This document shows positions 27,801-35,589 of a DNA stretch of 64,000 bases, one piece after another. The first letter of the stretch is position 1, and each line of letters begins with the position of its first letter. Source of the DNA: Streptomyces neyagawaensis (lineage in GTDB: Bacteria; Actinomycetota; Actinomycetes; Streptomycetales; Streptomycetaceae); contig NZ_JAMGBG010000013.1 in the NCBI RefSeq assembly GCF_023516595.1, positions 62,001 to 126,000 on the forward strand, written 5' to 3'. Position numbers and translations under genes: made by a program. The notes beneath the pieces were generated by a model, which saw only the letters and a list, made by a program, of their open reading frames with translations, had not been told where the DNA came from and did no database searches.

Positions 27801-28459
27801 AGGAGGCGGCGTACGGAGTCGTACGCGGCCAGGGCCTCCGCCGGGCGGCCGGTGTCGCGCAGGGCGCGTAGCCGGAGGCACTGGAGGGGCTCGTCGAGGG
27901 GGTGCGTGTCGCACAGGGCGGTGAGTTCGGCGAGGGCGGTCCCGGCGCGGCCGAGGGCGAGCGCGGCGGTGAGGCGGGCCCGCTGCGCGTCGAGTCGGCG
28001 GGTCTCCCAGCGGGCGGCCTCGGCGGTCCGGTCGGGCAGGTCGGCGAGCGGCGGGTCCTGCCAGAGGGCGAGCGCGTCGTCGAGGACGTCGGCCGCCTTG
28101 GCGGGGTCGCCGTCGGCCAGCGCGCGGGCGCCCTCGGCCGCGAGACGGTCGAAGCGGTGCAGGTCGATGTCGTCGGGGGCTGCGGTGAGCCGGTAGCCGC
28201 CGTGCGCCGACAGGATCGCGTCCGGGCCGAGCGCCCGGCGCAGCCGGCCCACCAGCGCCTGGAGCGCGCCGCTCGCGTCGACGGGCGGGTCACCGGCCCA
28301 CACCTCGTCGACCAGCGTGGCCGCGGTGACCGTGCGGCCCGGGCGCAGCGCGAGCACGGTCAGCAGGGCGCGCAGCCGGGCGCCGCCGACCGGGACCGGG
28401 GTGCCGTCGGCGTGCGATGCCTGGGTGGTGCCGAGGATGCGGTAACGCACGGGGTCCAT
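24824..28459 (-). CDS. AfsR-type BTAD/NB-ARC/TPR transcriptional regulator
   Basis: 1,211 residues. Order of domains: winged-helix DNA-binding domain (about 1-90, with VDEVWAGDPP), bacterial transcriptional activation domain (about 95-240), a low-complexity linker (about 250-375) with six copies of a nine-residue SADGRGVLP unit, an NB-ARC/STAND ATPase (Walker A GPGGAGKTR near 400, Walker B LLILDNCEH), then helical TPR-like repeats to the end. Such proteins are ATP-switched activators of secondary metabolism and exporter genes. It converges on the DrrAB-type pump and is divergent from an M50 protease gene. Length is larger than AfsR (about 993) mainly through the linker and C-terminus. Its target genes are not identified. 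Confidence 0.93.
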   Translation of the reverse strand: MDPVRYRILGTTQASHADGTPVPVGGARLRALLTVLALRPGRTVTAATLVDEVWAGDPPVDASGALQALVGRLRRALGPDAILSAHGGYRLTAAPDDIDLHRFDRLAAEGARALADGDPAKAADVLDDALALWQDPPLADLPDRTAEAARWETRRLDAQRARLTAALALGRAGTALAELTALCDTHPLDEPLQCLRLRALRDTGRPAEALAAYDSVRRLLAHRLGTDPGPELRSLHEELLHTDGHGTPPSLGGRAVLPSADGRGVLPSADGRGVLPSADGRGVLPSADGRGVSPSADGRGVSPTADGHAAPSPAGGHLAPSPAGRGRPGQPVPHARPGRPAPDGGPVQSAPDGGPVQPAPGRQPVEDGRPRGNLRARLTSFVGRDADIDTIRTDLTAARLVTLLGPGGAGKTRLSQEAGEAVAASAPDGVWLVELAPVDDPADVPEAVVTALGARETVLRGAGAEEMRVVSDRHDDPLGRLTEHCARRRMLLILDNCEHVVAAAAHLVEHLLQHCPGLTVLATSREPLGVPGELVRPVEPLDQPHALRLLADRGAAARPGFTVADDPEAAAEICRRLDGLPLAIELAAARLRMLTPRQIADRLDDRFRLLTSGSRTVLPRQQTLRAVVDWSWELLDEEERDVLRRLSVFAGGCDLAAAEAVCGPAALEALGSLVDKSLVVAAPTTNGGMRYRLLETVTEYAGARLAEAGTRPAAELAHRTYYRELARTTAPLLRGSGQRRANELLELEYENLRTALRHAVAERDEQEALCLILSLAWYWQMRDLKTEARHWATQVMALSPDPFAPPARPVPDLLEGLTDSPPPMRPEVLDEARRALHLVHLACMDMEISVWETPEGQQKLQVIRDTYRPGQPQTCRFPGFMWFYAVVLSGDMERLREILDASIATARDLGYTWELAQALHMRANILANRSDWSGDATRDADEALELCERLGDAWVAAEALSARAMSRERTGRFDLAAADYRRAIVHAERIGTNAHSGVLGVRLGNVLLECGEAELGEKMLLDVLARHDTPKEALPAARLYLAIWFGRTGRLEEAWRHITRLREEFEAVDFVLFAGFVLGLEAWLMTMDGRHTEARERIRKAFEQAMDPLAQTITPQLPASHLVTAAVAVSGVDGGARAGDAARLLGASDAHLPRGHHPSPLEAEGRAQAEVEVRARLDDEAYEAAYAEGAGLTLEEAGALIQGPSGTRPAP
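27544..27705 (-). repeat. In-frame 27-bp minisatellite, six copies
   Basis: Units start at 27544, 27571, 27598, 27625, 27652 and 27679. They encode a nine-residue Ser-Ala-Asp-Gly-Arg-Gly repeat in the linker between the BTAD and NB-ARC domains. The 27-bp period keeps the frame, so copy number can vary without breaking the gene. Confidence 0.88.
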
Positions 28460-28681
28460 TGTCTCCGTCGGTTCGATGCCGGTGGCCGGGCCGTCGCGGG
28501 GGGCCTGCCGGGACGGCCCTCGACCGCCGACCGTACGTCCCCCGACCGTACGTCCCCGCCTTCATGTCCCCCACCTTCCTAGGAACCAGGAGGTGACCGC
28601 GAGACGTTTTCGCCTTGCGCCCGGTACGGTCGGGCAGTCCATACGAGTGATCGACACGTCCACGAGTGCCCTAGGAGCCCC

Positions 28682-29482
28682 ATGACCACCGCCGCGTCCC
28701 GCCGGAGCGACCGGAGGATCAGCCCCGTCTTCATGGGGATCGTGGCCGTCATGGCGGTCACGGGCTGGGCCACCTGGACCGGGTTCGCCGAGCAGCCCGG
28801 GCTGGCCGTCTTCCTGTTCGTGACGTCGGCGTGGATCGTCTCGCTCTGTCTGCACGAGTACGCCCACGCCCGTACCGCCCTGCACAGCGGCGACATCTCG
28901 ATCGGCGCGAAGGGCTATCTCACGCTCAACCCGCTGAAGTACACGCACGCCCTGCTCAGCATCGTGCTGCCGGTCGTGTTCGTGATCATGGGCGGTATCG
29001 GTCTGCCGGGCGGTGCCGTCTTCATCGAGCGGAACCGGATCCAGGGCCGCTGGAAGCACAGCCTGATCTCGGCGTCCGGCCCTCTGACGAACGTGCTGTT
29101 CGCCGCGGTCTGCACGGCGCCGTTCTGGCTGGGGGTGACGGACGGGGTGCCGGCGGCGTTCCTGTTCGCCCTCGCGTTCCTGGCGATGCTCCAGGTCACG
29201 GCGGCGATCCTGAACTTCCTGCCGGTGCCGGGCCTCGACGGCTACGGCGTGATCGAGCCCTGGCTGTCGTACAGGATCCGCCGTCAGGTGGAGCCGCTCG
29301 CGCCGTTCGGGCTGCTGCTCGTCTTCGCGGTGCTGTGGATCCCGGCGGTCAACGGCGTGTTCTGGGACGTGATCGACGCGTTCATGCGGGGCCTCGGCAT
29401 CGAGGACCAGCTCTCCGACTGCGGCTACTGGCTGTACCGCTTCTGGCGTGAGGACAGCGACGTGTGCCTGACCGGTCTGTGA
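28682..29482 (+). CDS. Site-2-protease-like M50 family membrane metalloprotease
   Basis: 266 residues with about six hydrophobic segments. The zinc motif HEYAH lies at residues 58-62 and the second M50 motif LNFLPVPGLDGYGVI near 180, giving the third metal ligand in GLDG. These enzymes cut membrane-embedded substrates inside the bilayer, such as anti-sigma factors, though many family members of this compact kind have no known substrate. The ATG at 28682 follows CTAGGAGCCCC. It is divergent from the BTAD regulator and shares its upstream region. Confidence 0.9.
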   Translation: MTTAASRRSDRRISPVFMGIVAVMAVTGWATWTGFAEQPGLAVFLFVTSAWIVSLCLHEYAHARTALHSGDISIGAKGYLTLNPLKYTHALLSIVLPVVFVIMGGIGLPGGAVFIERNRIQGRWKHSLISASGPLTNVLFAAVCTAPFWLGVTDGVPAAFLFALAFLAMLQVTAAILNFLPVPGLDGYGVIEPWLSYRIRRQVEPLAPFGLLLVFAVLWIPAVNGVFWDVIDAFMRGLGIEDQLSDCGYWLYRFWREDSDVCLTGL

Positions 29483-29506
29483 CGTCCGGTGGGCTGAGGC
29501 GGGGCC

Positions 29507-29716
29507 TCAGCTCGCGGCGGACTGGCGCTCCATCTTCGCGCGGCGCGCGTAGTACCAGGCCATGTTGGACGACAGCCCGGCCATCAGCACCCACACCACA
29601 CCCAGCCAGCTGCCCCGGGCGAAGGACACCACGGCCGCGGTGATCGCGAGCAGACAGACGACGAGGGCGTAGACGGCGAGGCGCCGGGCCGGGCCGGGTG
29701 GGGGCAAGGGGGGCAT
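29507..29716 (-). CDS. Small two-helix membrane protein
   Basis: 69 residues. A Pro-rich start (MPPLPPPGPARR) leads into two transmembrane helices (about 13-31 and 36-53) and a basic C-terminus YYARRAKMERQSAAS. The ATG at 29716 has AGGAG nine bases upstream, which supports it as a true short gene. It converges on the M50 protease gene with a gap of 24 bases. No family recognised. Confidence 0.7.
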   Translation of the reverse strand: MPPLPPPGPARRLAVYALVVCLLAITAAVVSFARGSWLGVVWVLMAGLSSNMAWYYARRAKMERQSAAS

Positions 29717-29829
29717 GGGAGTCGGCTCCTGACAGGGCGGTCGGACGAGGCGGTACGACAGGGTCGTGACGACGAGGTCGTGACGACGGGGTCGTACGGC
29801 GTCCAGTGTCCCCCATGCCCGGCGCGGCC

Positions 29830-30576
29830 TCACACGTCGGTCAGGCGGATCCCGGCGTGCGCCTTGTAGCGGCGATTCACGGAGATCAGGTTGGCGACCA
29901 GCGCCTCCACCTGGTGGGCATTGCGCAGCCGGCCCGCGAAGACGCCCCGCATACCGGGGATGCGACCCGCCAGCGCCTGCACGATCTCGACGTCGGCCCG
30001 GACCTCGCCGAGCACCATCACATCGGTGTCGATCTCCTCGATCGCCGGGTCCTCCAGAAGGACCGCGGACAGGTGGTGGAAGGCGGCGGTGACCCGTGAG
30101 TCCGGCAGCAGGGCGGCGGCCTGCTCGGCGGCGCTGCCCTCCTCCGGCTTGAGCGCGTAAGCGCCCTTCTTGTCGAAGCCGAGCGGGTTGACACAGTCGA
30201 CGACGAGCTTGCCGGCCAGTTCCTCGCGCAGGGACTCCAGGGTCTTGGCGTGCCCGTCCCACGGCACCGCGACGATCACGATGTCGCTGCGGCGCGCGGT
30301 CTCGGCGTTGTCCGCGCCCTCCACGCCGTGGCCGAGTTCCTCGGCGGCGGCCTGCGCGCGGTCGGCGGCCCGCGAGCCGATGATCACCTTCTGGCCGGCC
30401 TTGGCGAAGCGGTACGCGAGGCCCTTGCCCTGCGGCCCGGTGCCCCCGAGCACGCCGATGACGAGCCCGGAGACATCGGGGAGGTCCCAGGGGTCCTTGA
30501 CCGGGGCCTTGGCGGGCGCCGCACCGGGGGTCTCGGGCGTACCGGGGGTCGTCTGTGCACTGTCAGTAGAGGTCAT
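29830..30576 (-). CDS. npdG: F420-dependent NADP reductase
   Basis: NpdG (Fno) transfers hydride between NADPH and coenzyme F420, supplying reduced F420 for actinobacterial reductases. 248 residues: a non-conserved N-terminus of about 30, then a Rossmann domain with VIGVLGGTGPQGKGLAYRFA and IIGSRAADRA (NADP phosphate site). Later conserved pieces are VPWDGHAKTL, VVDCVNPLGFDKKG and FHHLSAVLLEDP. The helical C-terminus carries RIPGMRGVFAGRLRNAHQVE. It is a free-standing gene. Presence of this enzyme fits an F420-producing streptomycete. Confidence 0.95.
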   Translation of the reverse strand: MTSTDSAQTTPGTPETPGAAPAKAPVKDPWDLPDVSGLVIGVLGGTGPQGKGLAYRFAKAGQKVIIGSRAADRAQAAAEELGHGVEGADNAETARRSDIVIVAVPWDGHAKTLESLREELAGKLVVDCVNPLGFDKKGAYALKPEEGSAAEQAAALLPDSRVTAAFHHLSAVLLEDPAIEEIDTDVMVLGEVRADVEIVQALAGRIPGMRGVFAGRLRNAHQVEALVANLISVNRRYKAHAGIRLTDV

Positions 30577-30627
30577 GGGCTGACTTTACGTGCGCGGTCG
30601 TGGCGGGGGTGGGCCGGGCACGGGCGG

Positions 30628-31782
30628 TTACCGGAGGGCGGTGACAGGGATCCTGCGGAACGTGATCGTCTCGTACGCGCTGAAGTCGCCCGTCTCGTAG
30701 AGGAGCCCGACCGTGTGCTCGTCGACGCGGACGAGGTCGGAGTACGCGGCGGGCAGCCCGTCGACGGTGTGGGCGACCCGCCAGGTCGTGCCGTGGTCGG
30801 TGCTGGCCCATACGGTCATCAGGGCGCGGAAGCCGGGGTCGGCGGGGCCGGAGTAGAGGAGCAGGTCGGGGCCGCTCAGATCGGGGTCGCTCAGCTGGAG
30901 GAGGCTGCCCTCGACGACCGGGCCGACGAGGCCCGCCTGCGGCCGGAACGGCTTGACCAGGCTCGCGCCACCGTCGGCGGAGTACGCGTCGGCGCGGGTT
31001 CCGGGGGCCGGGGAGTCGTTGCGGGTGTTGAAGTAGACGCGTCCGTCGGGGAGTTCCGCGGCGGTGGTCTCGTTGACGTTGATGTAGCCGTCGGTGTTGT
31101 CGTCGACGTAGCCGATCCGCCAGGTCTCGCCGCGGTCGTCGCTGAGCAGGCAGTGGCCGCCGTTGTACTTGCCCTCCGTGCCGTTGTCGGTGCCCGTCGG
31201 CGGGAGGGAGTGGTTGGCGGGGACGACGACGCGGCCGGAGCTCAGCTGGATCGCGTGCCCGGGGGTGGTGGCGTACCAGCGCCACTCCCTCTTCTTGGTG
31301 TCCTCGGTGATCTCCCGGGGGCTCGACCAGGTCTCCCCCTCGTCGTCGCTGTGCCGCACCCAGACCCGCCGCCCGTCCGCGGCGCTCACGGTGCCCCGGC
31401 GGATGGCGTCCTCGGTGGCGGACGCGGCGTTCCTGACGTGGACGAGCAGGATGCGGCCGGTGTCCAGCACCACGGGGGCGGGGTTGCCCGCGAGGCCGTC
31501 CCCGTTCTCGGCGGCGACCCGCAGCGGGCCCCAGCTGCGACCGCCGTCCGTCGACCGCTTCACCACGATGTCGATGTTCCCGAAGTCCTCCCGCCCGCCG
31601 ACCCGCCCCTCGCAGAAGGCCAGCAGAGCGCCGGACGCCGTACGCACGACCGCCGGGATCCGAAAGCTGGCGTAGCCTTCGCGGCCGGCTCGGAAGGGGG
31701 TGCTGGATTCGGGGGTGGTGGTCTCGGGAGCAGTGGATTCGGGAGTAGTGCATTCGGGGGTGGTGTCGGCCGTGGGGGGCAT
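30628..31782 (-). CDS. Sialidase / exo-alpha-sialidase without signal peptide
   Basis: 384 residues forming a six-bladed beta-propeller of the BNR/GH33 type. The FRIPAVV motif with the sialate-binding Arg lies near residue 42, and four Asp-boxes are visible (STDGGRSWGP, SDDEGETWSS, SDDRGETWRI, STDHGTTWRV). It should release terminal sialic acid or a related nonulosonate. The ATG at 31782 follows CCAAGGAGCC. No signal peptide or Tat motif is present; instead residues 5-27 are a Thr/Pro/Glu low-complexity tract, so the enzyme looks cytoplasmic or uses another route. An earlier start at 31872 does not supply a convincing signal peptide. Confidence 0.88.
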   Translation of the reverse strand: MPPTADTTPECTTPESTAPETTTPESSTPFRAGREGYASFRIPAVVRTASGALLAFCEGRVGGREDFGNIDIVVKRSTDGGRSWGPLRVAAENGDGLAGNPAPVVLDTGRILLVHVRNAASATEDAIRRGTVSAADGRRVWVRHSDDEGETWSSPREITEDTKKREWRWYATTPGHAIQLSSGRVVVPANHSLPPTGTDNGTEGKYNGGHCLLSDDRGETWRIGYVDDNTDGYINVNETTAAELPDGRVYFNTRNDSPAPGTRADAYSADGGASLVKPFRPQAGLVGPVVEGSLLQLSDPDLSGPDLLLYSGPADPGFRALMTVWASTDHGTTWRVAHTVDGLPAAYSDLVRVDEHTVGLLYETGDFSAYETITFRRIPVTALR

Positions 31783-31902
31783 GAGGGGCTCCTTGGGTTG
31801 CGGGATGTGGGTGCGGGGCTGACTCGCCGTGCGTGCCCGGCTCGGGCGAAATCGCGGTGAACACCGGGTCACGAGTGGCCGGTTGCGGCAGGATGCTGGC
31901 GC

Positions 31903-32505
31903 ATGGATGCCATACGGGTCGCGTTGTTGCGCGAGGTGCTCGCCGGGACCGAGTGGCTGGGGGCGACACGGCGGTTCGCGGGGATACTGCGGCGGTCCGT
32001 GGAGTCGTACGGGGGCGGACTACTCCTCGTCGGCACCGCCGAGTACGAGCCGTGGCACCTCGCGGCGCATCTGGTGGACGAGGCGGCCTGGTCCGGGACC
32101 CCGGAGCTGTCCCCCACGCTCGTACGGCATGCCACGCGCCCCTCGGATCCGGCGCACCTCGCGGTCGGGCTGGGCCGGCTGTCAAAGGCCCGCCGGGGCG
32201 AGACCCTGCTCGTGGTGGCGCCGTCCGCGCCGGGGGCCGGTCTGCTGGAGCGGGTCGACGACGCGCGGCGGGCCGGGGCGAGGGTCCTCGCGCTGGACAC
32301 CGGGCACCGGGAGCTGGACACGATGGCCCACGAGGCGCTGGTGGCGCCGGACGAGCGGGAGGTCGACCTCGACACCGTGCAGCACCTGGTCAGCGCGGCG
32401 GCCGGGGAGAACGTGGTGCCCCGGCGGAGGGGGCGGGGCGGGTTGCGTGACCGTCTGTCCCGACTGGCGGACCACCTGACGTCCCCACCGCCGGCCCGGT
32501 GGTGA
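31903..32505 (+). CDS. Conserved hypothetical protein with sugar-isomerase-like fold hints
   Basis: 200 residues. Composition and codon use are clearly coding. The pattern ETLLVVAPSAPGAGLLERVDDARR then GARVLALDTGHRELDTMAHEALVAP resembles the second half of a SIS (phosphosugar-binding) Rossmann unit, with LLLVGTAEYEPWHLAAHLVDEA earlier. I do not see catalytic residues and cannot name a function. It diverges from the sialidase gene with 120 bases between starts, which might hint at a shared link to amino sugars, but this is weak. Confidence 0.75.
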   Translation: MDAIRVALLREVLAGTEWLGATRRFAGILRRSVESYGGGLLLVGTAEYEPWHLAAHLVDEAAWSGTPELSPTLVRHATRPSDPAHLAVGLGRLSKARRGETLLVVAPSAPGAGLLERVDDARRAGARVLALDTGHRELDTMAHEALVAPDEREVDLDTVQHLVSAAAGENVVPRRRGRGGLRDRLSRLADHLTSPPPARW

Positions 32506-32589
32506 CGGATCTCGCCCACTCACCCACCCGACTCGCTCGTGTGAGCTGCCTTCGGAAGACGGGTCGCCGCTGCGGGCAGCCGGGGTGGA

Positions 32590-32700
32590 GAGGTGACGCG
32601 AGAGAAGGGCGGCCGAGGTGATGGGGGAGGCGAGAGAGGGGCGGCCGAAGGCACGGGGGACGCGAGAGAAGGGCGGCCGAGGTCATGGGGACGGGGACGG
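32590..32700. repeat. Degenerate tandem repeat gcgagagaagggcggccgag
   Basis: Three units of about 35 bp between 32590 and 32700 share gacgcgagagaagggcggcc and differ in the linker. They lie in the 294-bp gap before the MFS gene and have no coding character. Confidence 0.6.
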
Positions 32701-32799
32701 GCTGGTTGGGGGGAGGGCAGGGGAAGGCCGAGTTGGAAGTGGGCGGGGCCTGAAAAAACTGGTTGCTCCAGGCGGTGGCGCGGCTGAGCATGGGGCGGC

Positions 32800-34413
32800 G
32801 TGAGTAGATCCGATGACGACGAGTGCGCCTCTGCCGCTGCCTCGACCACGCGTTCACCAGCGGCCGTTCCCTCGCCTTCGGCTCCGCCCGCAGAGGCGTC
32901 CCCCACGGCGCTTTCCCCCACGGCTTCGCACGCACCGACATCCCCTGTAGCGCCTTCCCCCACGGCGACGCCCGCGCCGCCCTCCTCTCCTTCGGCGCCC
33001 CTCCCTCCCGCTTCGCCTGTTCTCGCCGAGGCGTCTCCCCCTTCGGTTTCGCCCGGACTCCCTCCGGCGCCCTCCCCCTCCGCTTCCGCCTCGCCCCCTT
33101 CGGCGCCGGTTCCCTCGCCCTCCGGCACGGCCGCGCGGCTCGTTTCGTTGTTGCCGGATCTCGCTCCCTGGCGGGTGTCCGTGGACTTTCGGCGGCTGTG
33201 GGTGGCCGGGCTGATCACCAACTTCGGGAGTTTCCTGACCTTCGTCGCGCTGCCCGTACAGATGAAGGAGCTGACGGGGTCGGTCGCGGCGGTCGGGGCC
33301 ATCGGGGCCGTCGAACTCGTACCGCTCATCGTGTTCGGGCTCTACGGCGGGGCCCTCGCGGACGCCCTCGACAAGCGAGCCCTGATCCTGTGGACCGAGG
33401 TCGGGCAGGGCCTGCTGTGCGCGGCGCTCCTCGTGAACGCGTTGCTGCCCGAGCCGTTCGTGTGGCCGCTGTACCTCGTCGCCGCCCTCTCCTCCGCGCT
33501 CGTCGCGGTGCAACGGCCGGCCCTCGACTCCATCGTCCCCCGGATCGTCCCGCACGAGCATCTGCCGGCCGCCGCCTCCCTCAACTCGCTGCGGTGGACC
33601 GTCGGCGGTGTCGCCGCGCCCGCCCTCGCCGGGGTGGTCGTCGCGTACGCCGGGCTGGGCTGGGCGTACGCGGCGGATCTCGCGACGTTCGTCGTCTCCG
33701 TCGCCCTGGCCGTGGGGCTGGCGCCCTCCCCCGCCTCGCACGAGGCCGCGAAGCCGTCGTGGCGGTCGATCGCGGAGGGCGCGCGGTACGCCTGGAGCCG
33801 GAAGGAACTGCTCGGTACGTACGCCGTCGATCTCGCCGCCATGTTCCTGGCGATGCCGTTGGCCGTACTGCCGTTCCTCGCGGACGAGTTGGACGCGGAG
33901 TGGTCGCTGGGGCTGATGTACGCGGCGCTGCCGACCGGGGCGCTGCTGGTGACGTTGACCAGCGGGTGGACGTCTCGGGTGCATCGGCACGGGCGGATGG
34001 TGGTGCTGGCGGCGGCGTTGTGGGGGCTGTCCGTGGTGGGGGCGGGGCTGGTGCGTGAGGTGTGGCTGGTGCTGGCGTTCCTGGTGCTGGGCGGGGGCTT
34101 CGACATGGTCAGCGGGATCTTCCGGGCGGCCATGTGGAACCAGACCATCCCCGACGAGTTGCGGGGGCGGCTCGCCGGGATCGAGCTGCTGTCGTACTCC
34201 GTGGGGCCCCAGCTGGGGCAGGTGCGGGCGGGGGCGATGGCCGCGTGGACGTCGGTGCGGGCGTCCGTGTGGGCCGGTGGGGTGTTGTGTGTGGCGGCGG
34301 TGGGGGTGTTGGCGGTGTGTCTGCCAAAGCTGATGACGTATGACGTGCGGACGAATGAGCATGCGGTGCGGATGCGGGCGGGGCGGGCGCTTGCCCACCC
34401 GCCCGGCCCGTGA
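32800..34413 (+). CDS. MFS exporter (EntS-like) with Pro/Ser/Ala-rich N-terminus
   Basis: 537 residues if the GTG at 32800 is used. The first 110 or so are a disordered Pro/Ala/Ser tract; from about residue 115 (LLPDLAPWRVSVDFRRLW) a normal twelve-helix MFS protein follows, with LYGGALADALDKRALIL after helix 2 and VQRPALDSIVPRIVPHEHLPAAASLNSL. This matches the MFS_3 group that includes siderophore (enterobactin) exporters. A shorter protein starting near 33100 would fit the family length, so the long N-terminus may be untranslated; its third-position GC is high but the sequence is low complexity. The stop codon lies at the edge of a 91-bp repeat array. Confidence 0.85.
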   Translation: MSRSDDDECASAAASTTRSPAAVPSPSAPPAEASPTALSPTASHAPTSPVAPSPTATPAPPSSPSAPLPPASPVLAEASPPSVSPGLPPAPSPSASASPPSAPVPSPSGTAARLVSLLPDLAPWRVSVDFRRLWVAGLITNFGSFLTFVALPVQMKELTGSVAAVGAIGAVELVPLIVFGLYGGALADALDKRALILWTEVGQGLLCAALLVNALLPEPFVWPLYLVAALSSALVAVQRPALDSIVPRIVPHEHLPAAASLNSLRWTVGGVAAPALAGVVVAYAGLGWAYAADLATFVVSVALAVGLAPSPASHEAAKPSWRSIAEGARYAWSRKELLGTYAVDLAAMFLAMPLAVLPFLADELDAEWSLGLMYAALPTGALLVTLTSGWTSRVHRHGRMVVLAAALWGLSVVGAGLVREVWLVLAFLVLGGGFDMVSGIFRAAMWNQTIPDELRGRLAGIELLSYSVGPQLGQVRAGAMAAWTSVRASVWAGGVLCVAAVGVLAVCLPKLMTYDVRTNEHAVRMRAGRALAHPPGP

Positions 34414-34920
34414 CTCCCCGGTCGCACGTGCGGGTCTCCCGTGGGGGGCGGCGCCGTCGGCGACTGCGGGCCACCGCATTGCCCCGCCCCGCACCGCCCG
34501 ACACTCCCCAGTCACACGTGCGGGTCTCCCGCGAGGGGCCGGCGCCGTCGGCGACTGCGGGCCACCGCATTGCCCCGCCCCGCACCGCCCGACACTCCCC
34601 CATCACACGTACGGGTCTCCCGTGGGGGGCCGGCGCCGTCGGCGACTGCGGGCCACCGCATTGCCCCGCCCCGCACCGCCCGACACTCCCCCATCACACG
34701 TACGGGTCTCCCGTGGGGGGCCGGCGCCGTCGGCGACTGCGGGCCACCGCATTGCCCCGCCCCGCACCGCCCGACACTCCCCCATCACACGTACGGGTCT
34801 CCCGTGGGGGGCCGGCGCCGTCGGCGACTGCGGGCCACCGCATTGCCCCGCCCCGCACCGCCCGACACTCCCCCATCACCCGTACGGGTCTCCCATGGGG
34901 GGCGGCGGCGTTGGCGGGTC
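34411..34920. repeat. 91-bp tandem array, about 5.5 copies
   Basis: The non-genic gap 34414-34927 is almost filled by direct repeats of 91 bp (the first spacing is 90). Marker strings begin at 34421, 34511, 34602, 34693, 34784 and 34875. The third to fifth units are virtually identical, so the array is young or actively homogenised. Each unit carries gcgccgtcggcgactgcg and cgggtctcccgt. The first unit starts at the stop codon of the MFS gene, and the unit edge resembles the end of that gene. There are no unique spacers, so it is not a CRISPR array. The 91-bp period breaks every reading frame. Confidence 0.93.
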
Positions 34921-34927
34921 TCGGGTG

Positions 34928-35143
34928 TTACGGGGTCCACGTGTTTGGGCCTCCGCCTCGCCATTCGATCAAGGCGGACTGGGCCACGTACGTCTCGTCG
35001 GCGTCCTCGATGCCCGCCCGGCGGAGGAACTCGCCGATGTCGCGGAGGTCGTACGCGCGGCCCAGGATCTCGCCGTCCACGCGTACGCGGCGGCCCCCGT
35101 CCTCGTCGGGCGGGTACACGACCACGGGCATCGCAGAAGCCAT
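34928..35143 (-). CDS. Small conserved hypothetical protein
   Basis: 71 residues from the ATG at 35143; another ATG four codons later is also possible. The sequence has a beta-rich start (MPVVVYPPDEDGGRRVRVDGEI), then LGRAYDLRDIGEFLRRAGI and a tail ALIEWRGGGPNTW. It is coding by composition but has no motif I can tie to a function. A longer reading to 35254 adds low-quality sequence. Confidence 0.7.
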   Translation of the reverse strand: MASAMPVVVYPPDEDGGRRVRVDGEILGRAYDLRDIGEFLRRAGIEDADETYVAQSALIEWRGGGPNTWTP

Positions 35144-35288
35144 ACCGTCAGCCTCGCCCAAGCCGGTGCGGATCGCACCCCCACTCACACGGCCACTTTT
35201 CCGTCCCGGCCGCCGGAGCGGCGGGGGCGCCGTCACCACGACCCGTCGGCCCACCCCCGGGCACCGTCGCCCCGCCCCGCCCCGGCGG

Positions 35289-35522
35289 TCAGCCCTCGCG
35301 GCCGTCCTCGCCCGTCGGGGCGTCCTGCCAGCGGGGGTCGTTCTCCCATTCCGCGTTGCGGTCGCGGGCCGTCTCCATCGCGCGGGTGGCCTCCTCGCGG
35401 CTGGCGTACGGGCCCATGCGGTCCTTGCCGGGGCAGTCCGGGCCCTCCTCCACCTTCTTGTGCTCCAGGCAGTAGTACCACTCGCCGGGCTTGCCGGCCG
35501 CGCGGCGTTTGAACAGGGGCAT
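35289..35522 (-). CDS. Small conserved actinobacterial protein with Cys/Trp motifs
   Basis: 77 residues. MPLFKRRAAGKPGEWYYCLEHKKVEEGPDCPGKDRMGPY is followed by a SREEATRAMETARDRNAEWENDPRW helix (both split from a longer run). The Cys pair (CLEH and DCPG) and the repeat-like segment GPYASREEATRAMETA resemble SPOR-type or small zinc-ribbon proteins, but no function is known to me. ATG at 35522 with AAGGGA eight bases upstream. Divergent from map. Confidence 0.8.
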   Translation of the reverse strand: MPLFKRRAAGKPGEWYYCLEHKKVEEGPDCPGKDRMGPYASREEATRAMETARDRNAEWENDPRWQDAPTGEDGREG

Positions 35523-35589
35523 GGCCTGAGTTCCCTTCACCAGTCGTCACCGACATGGTCCCCCACCACCGCTGGTTAAACTCGCTGGC

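Noticed and set aside
34512..34879. Three overlapping 61-residue minus-strand frames in the 91-bp array
   Set aside because: They are the same repeat unit read three times; the frame rotates because 91 is not a multiple of three, and there is no ribosome site.
34411..34920. CRISPR array
   Set aside because: Repeats are contiguous 91-bp units without unique spacers, and there are no cas genes in the window.
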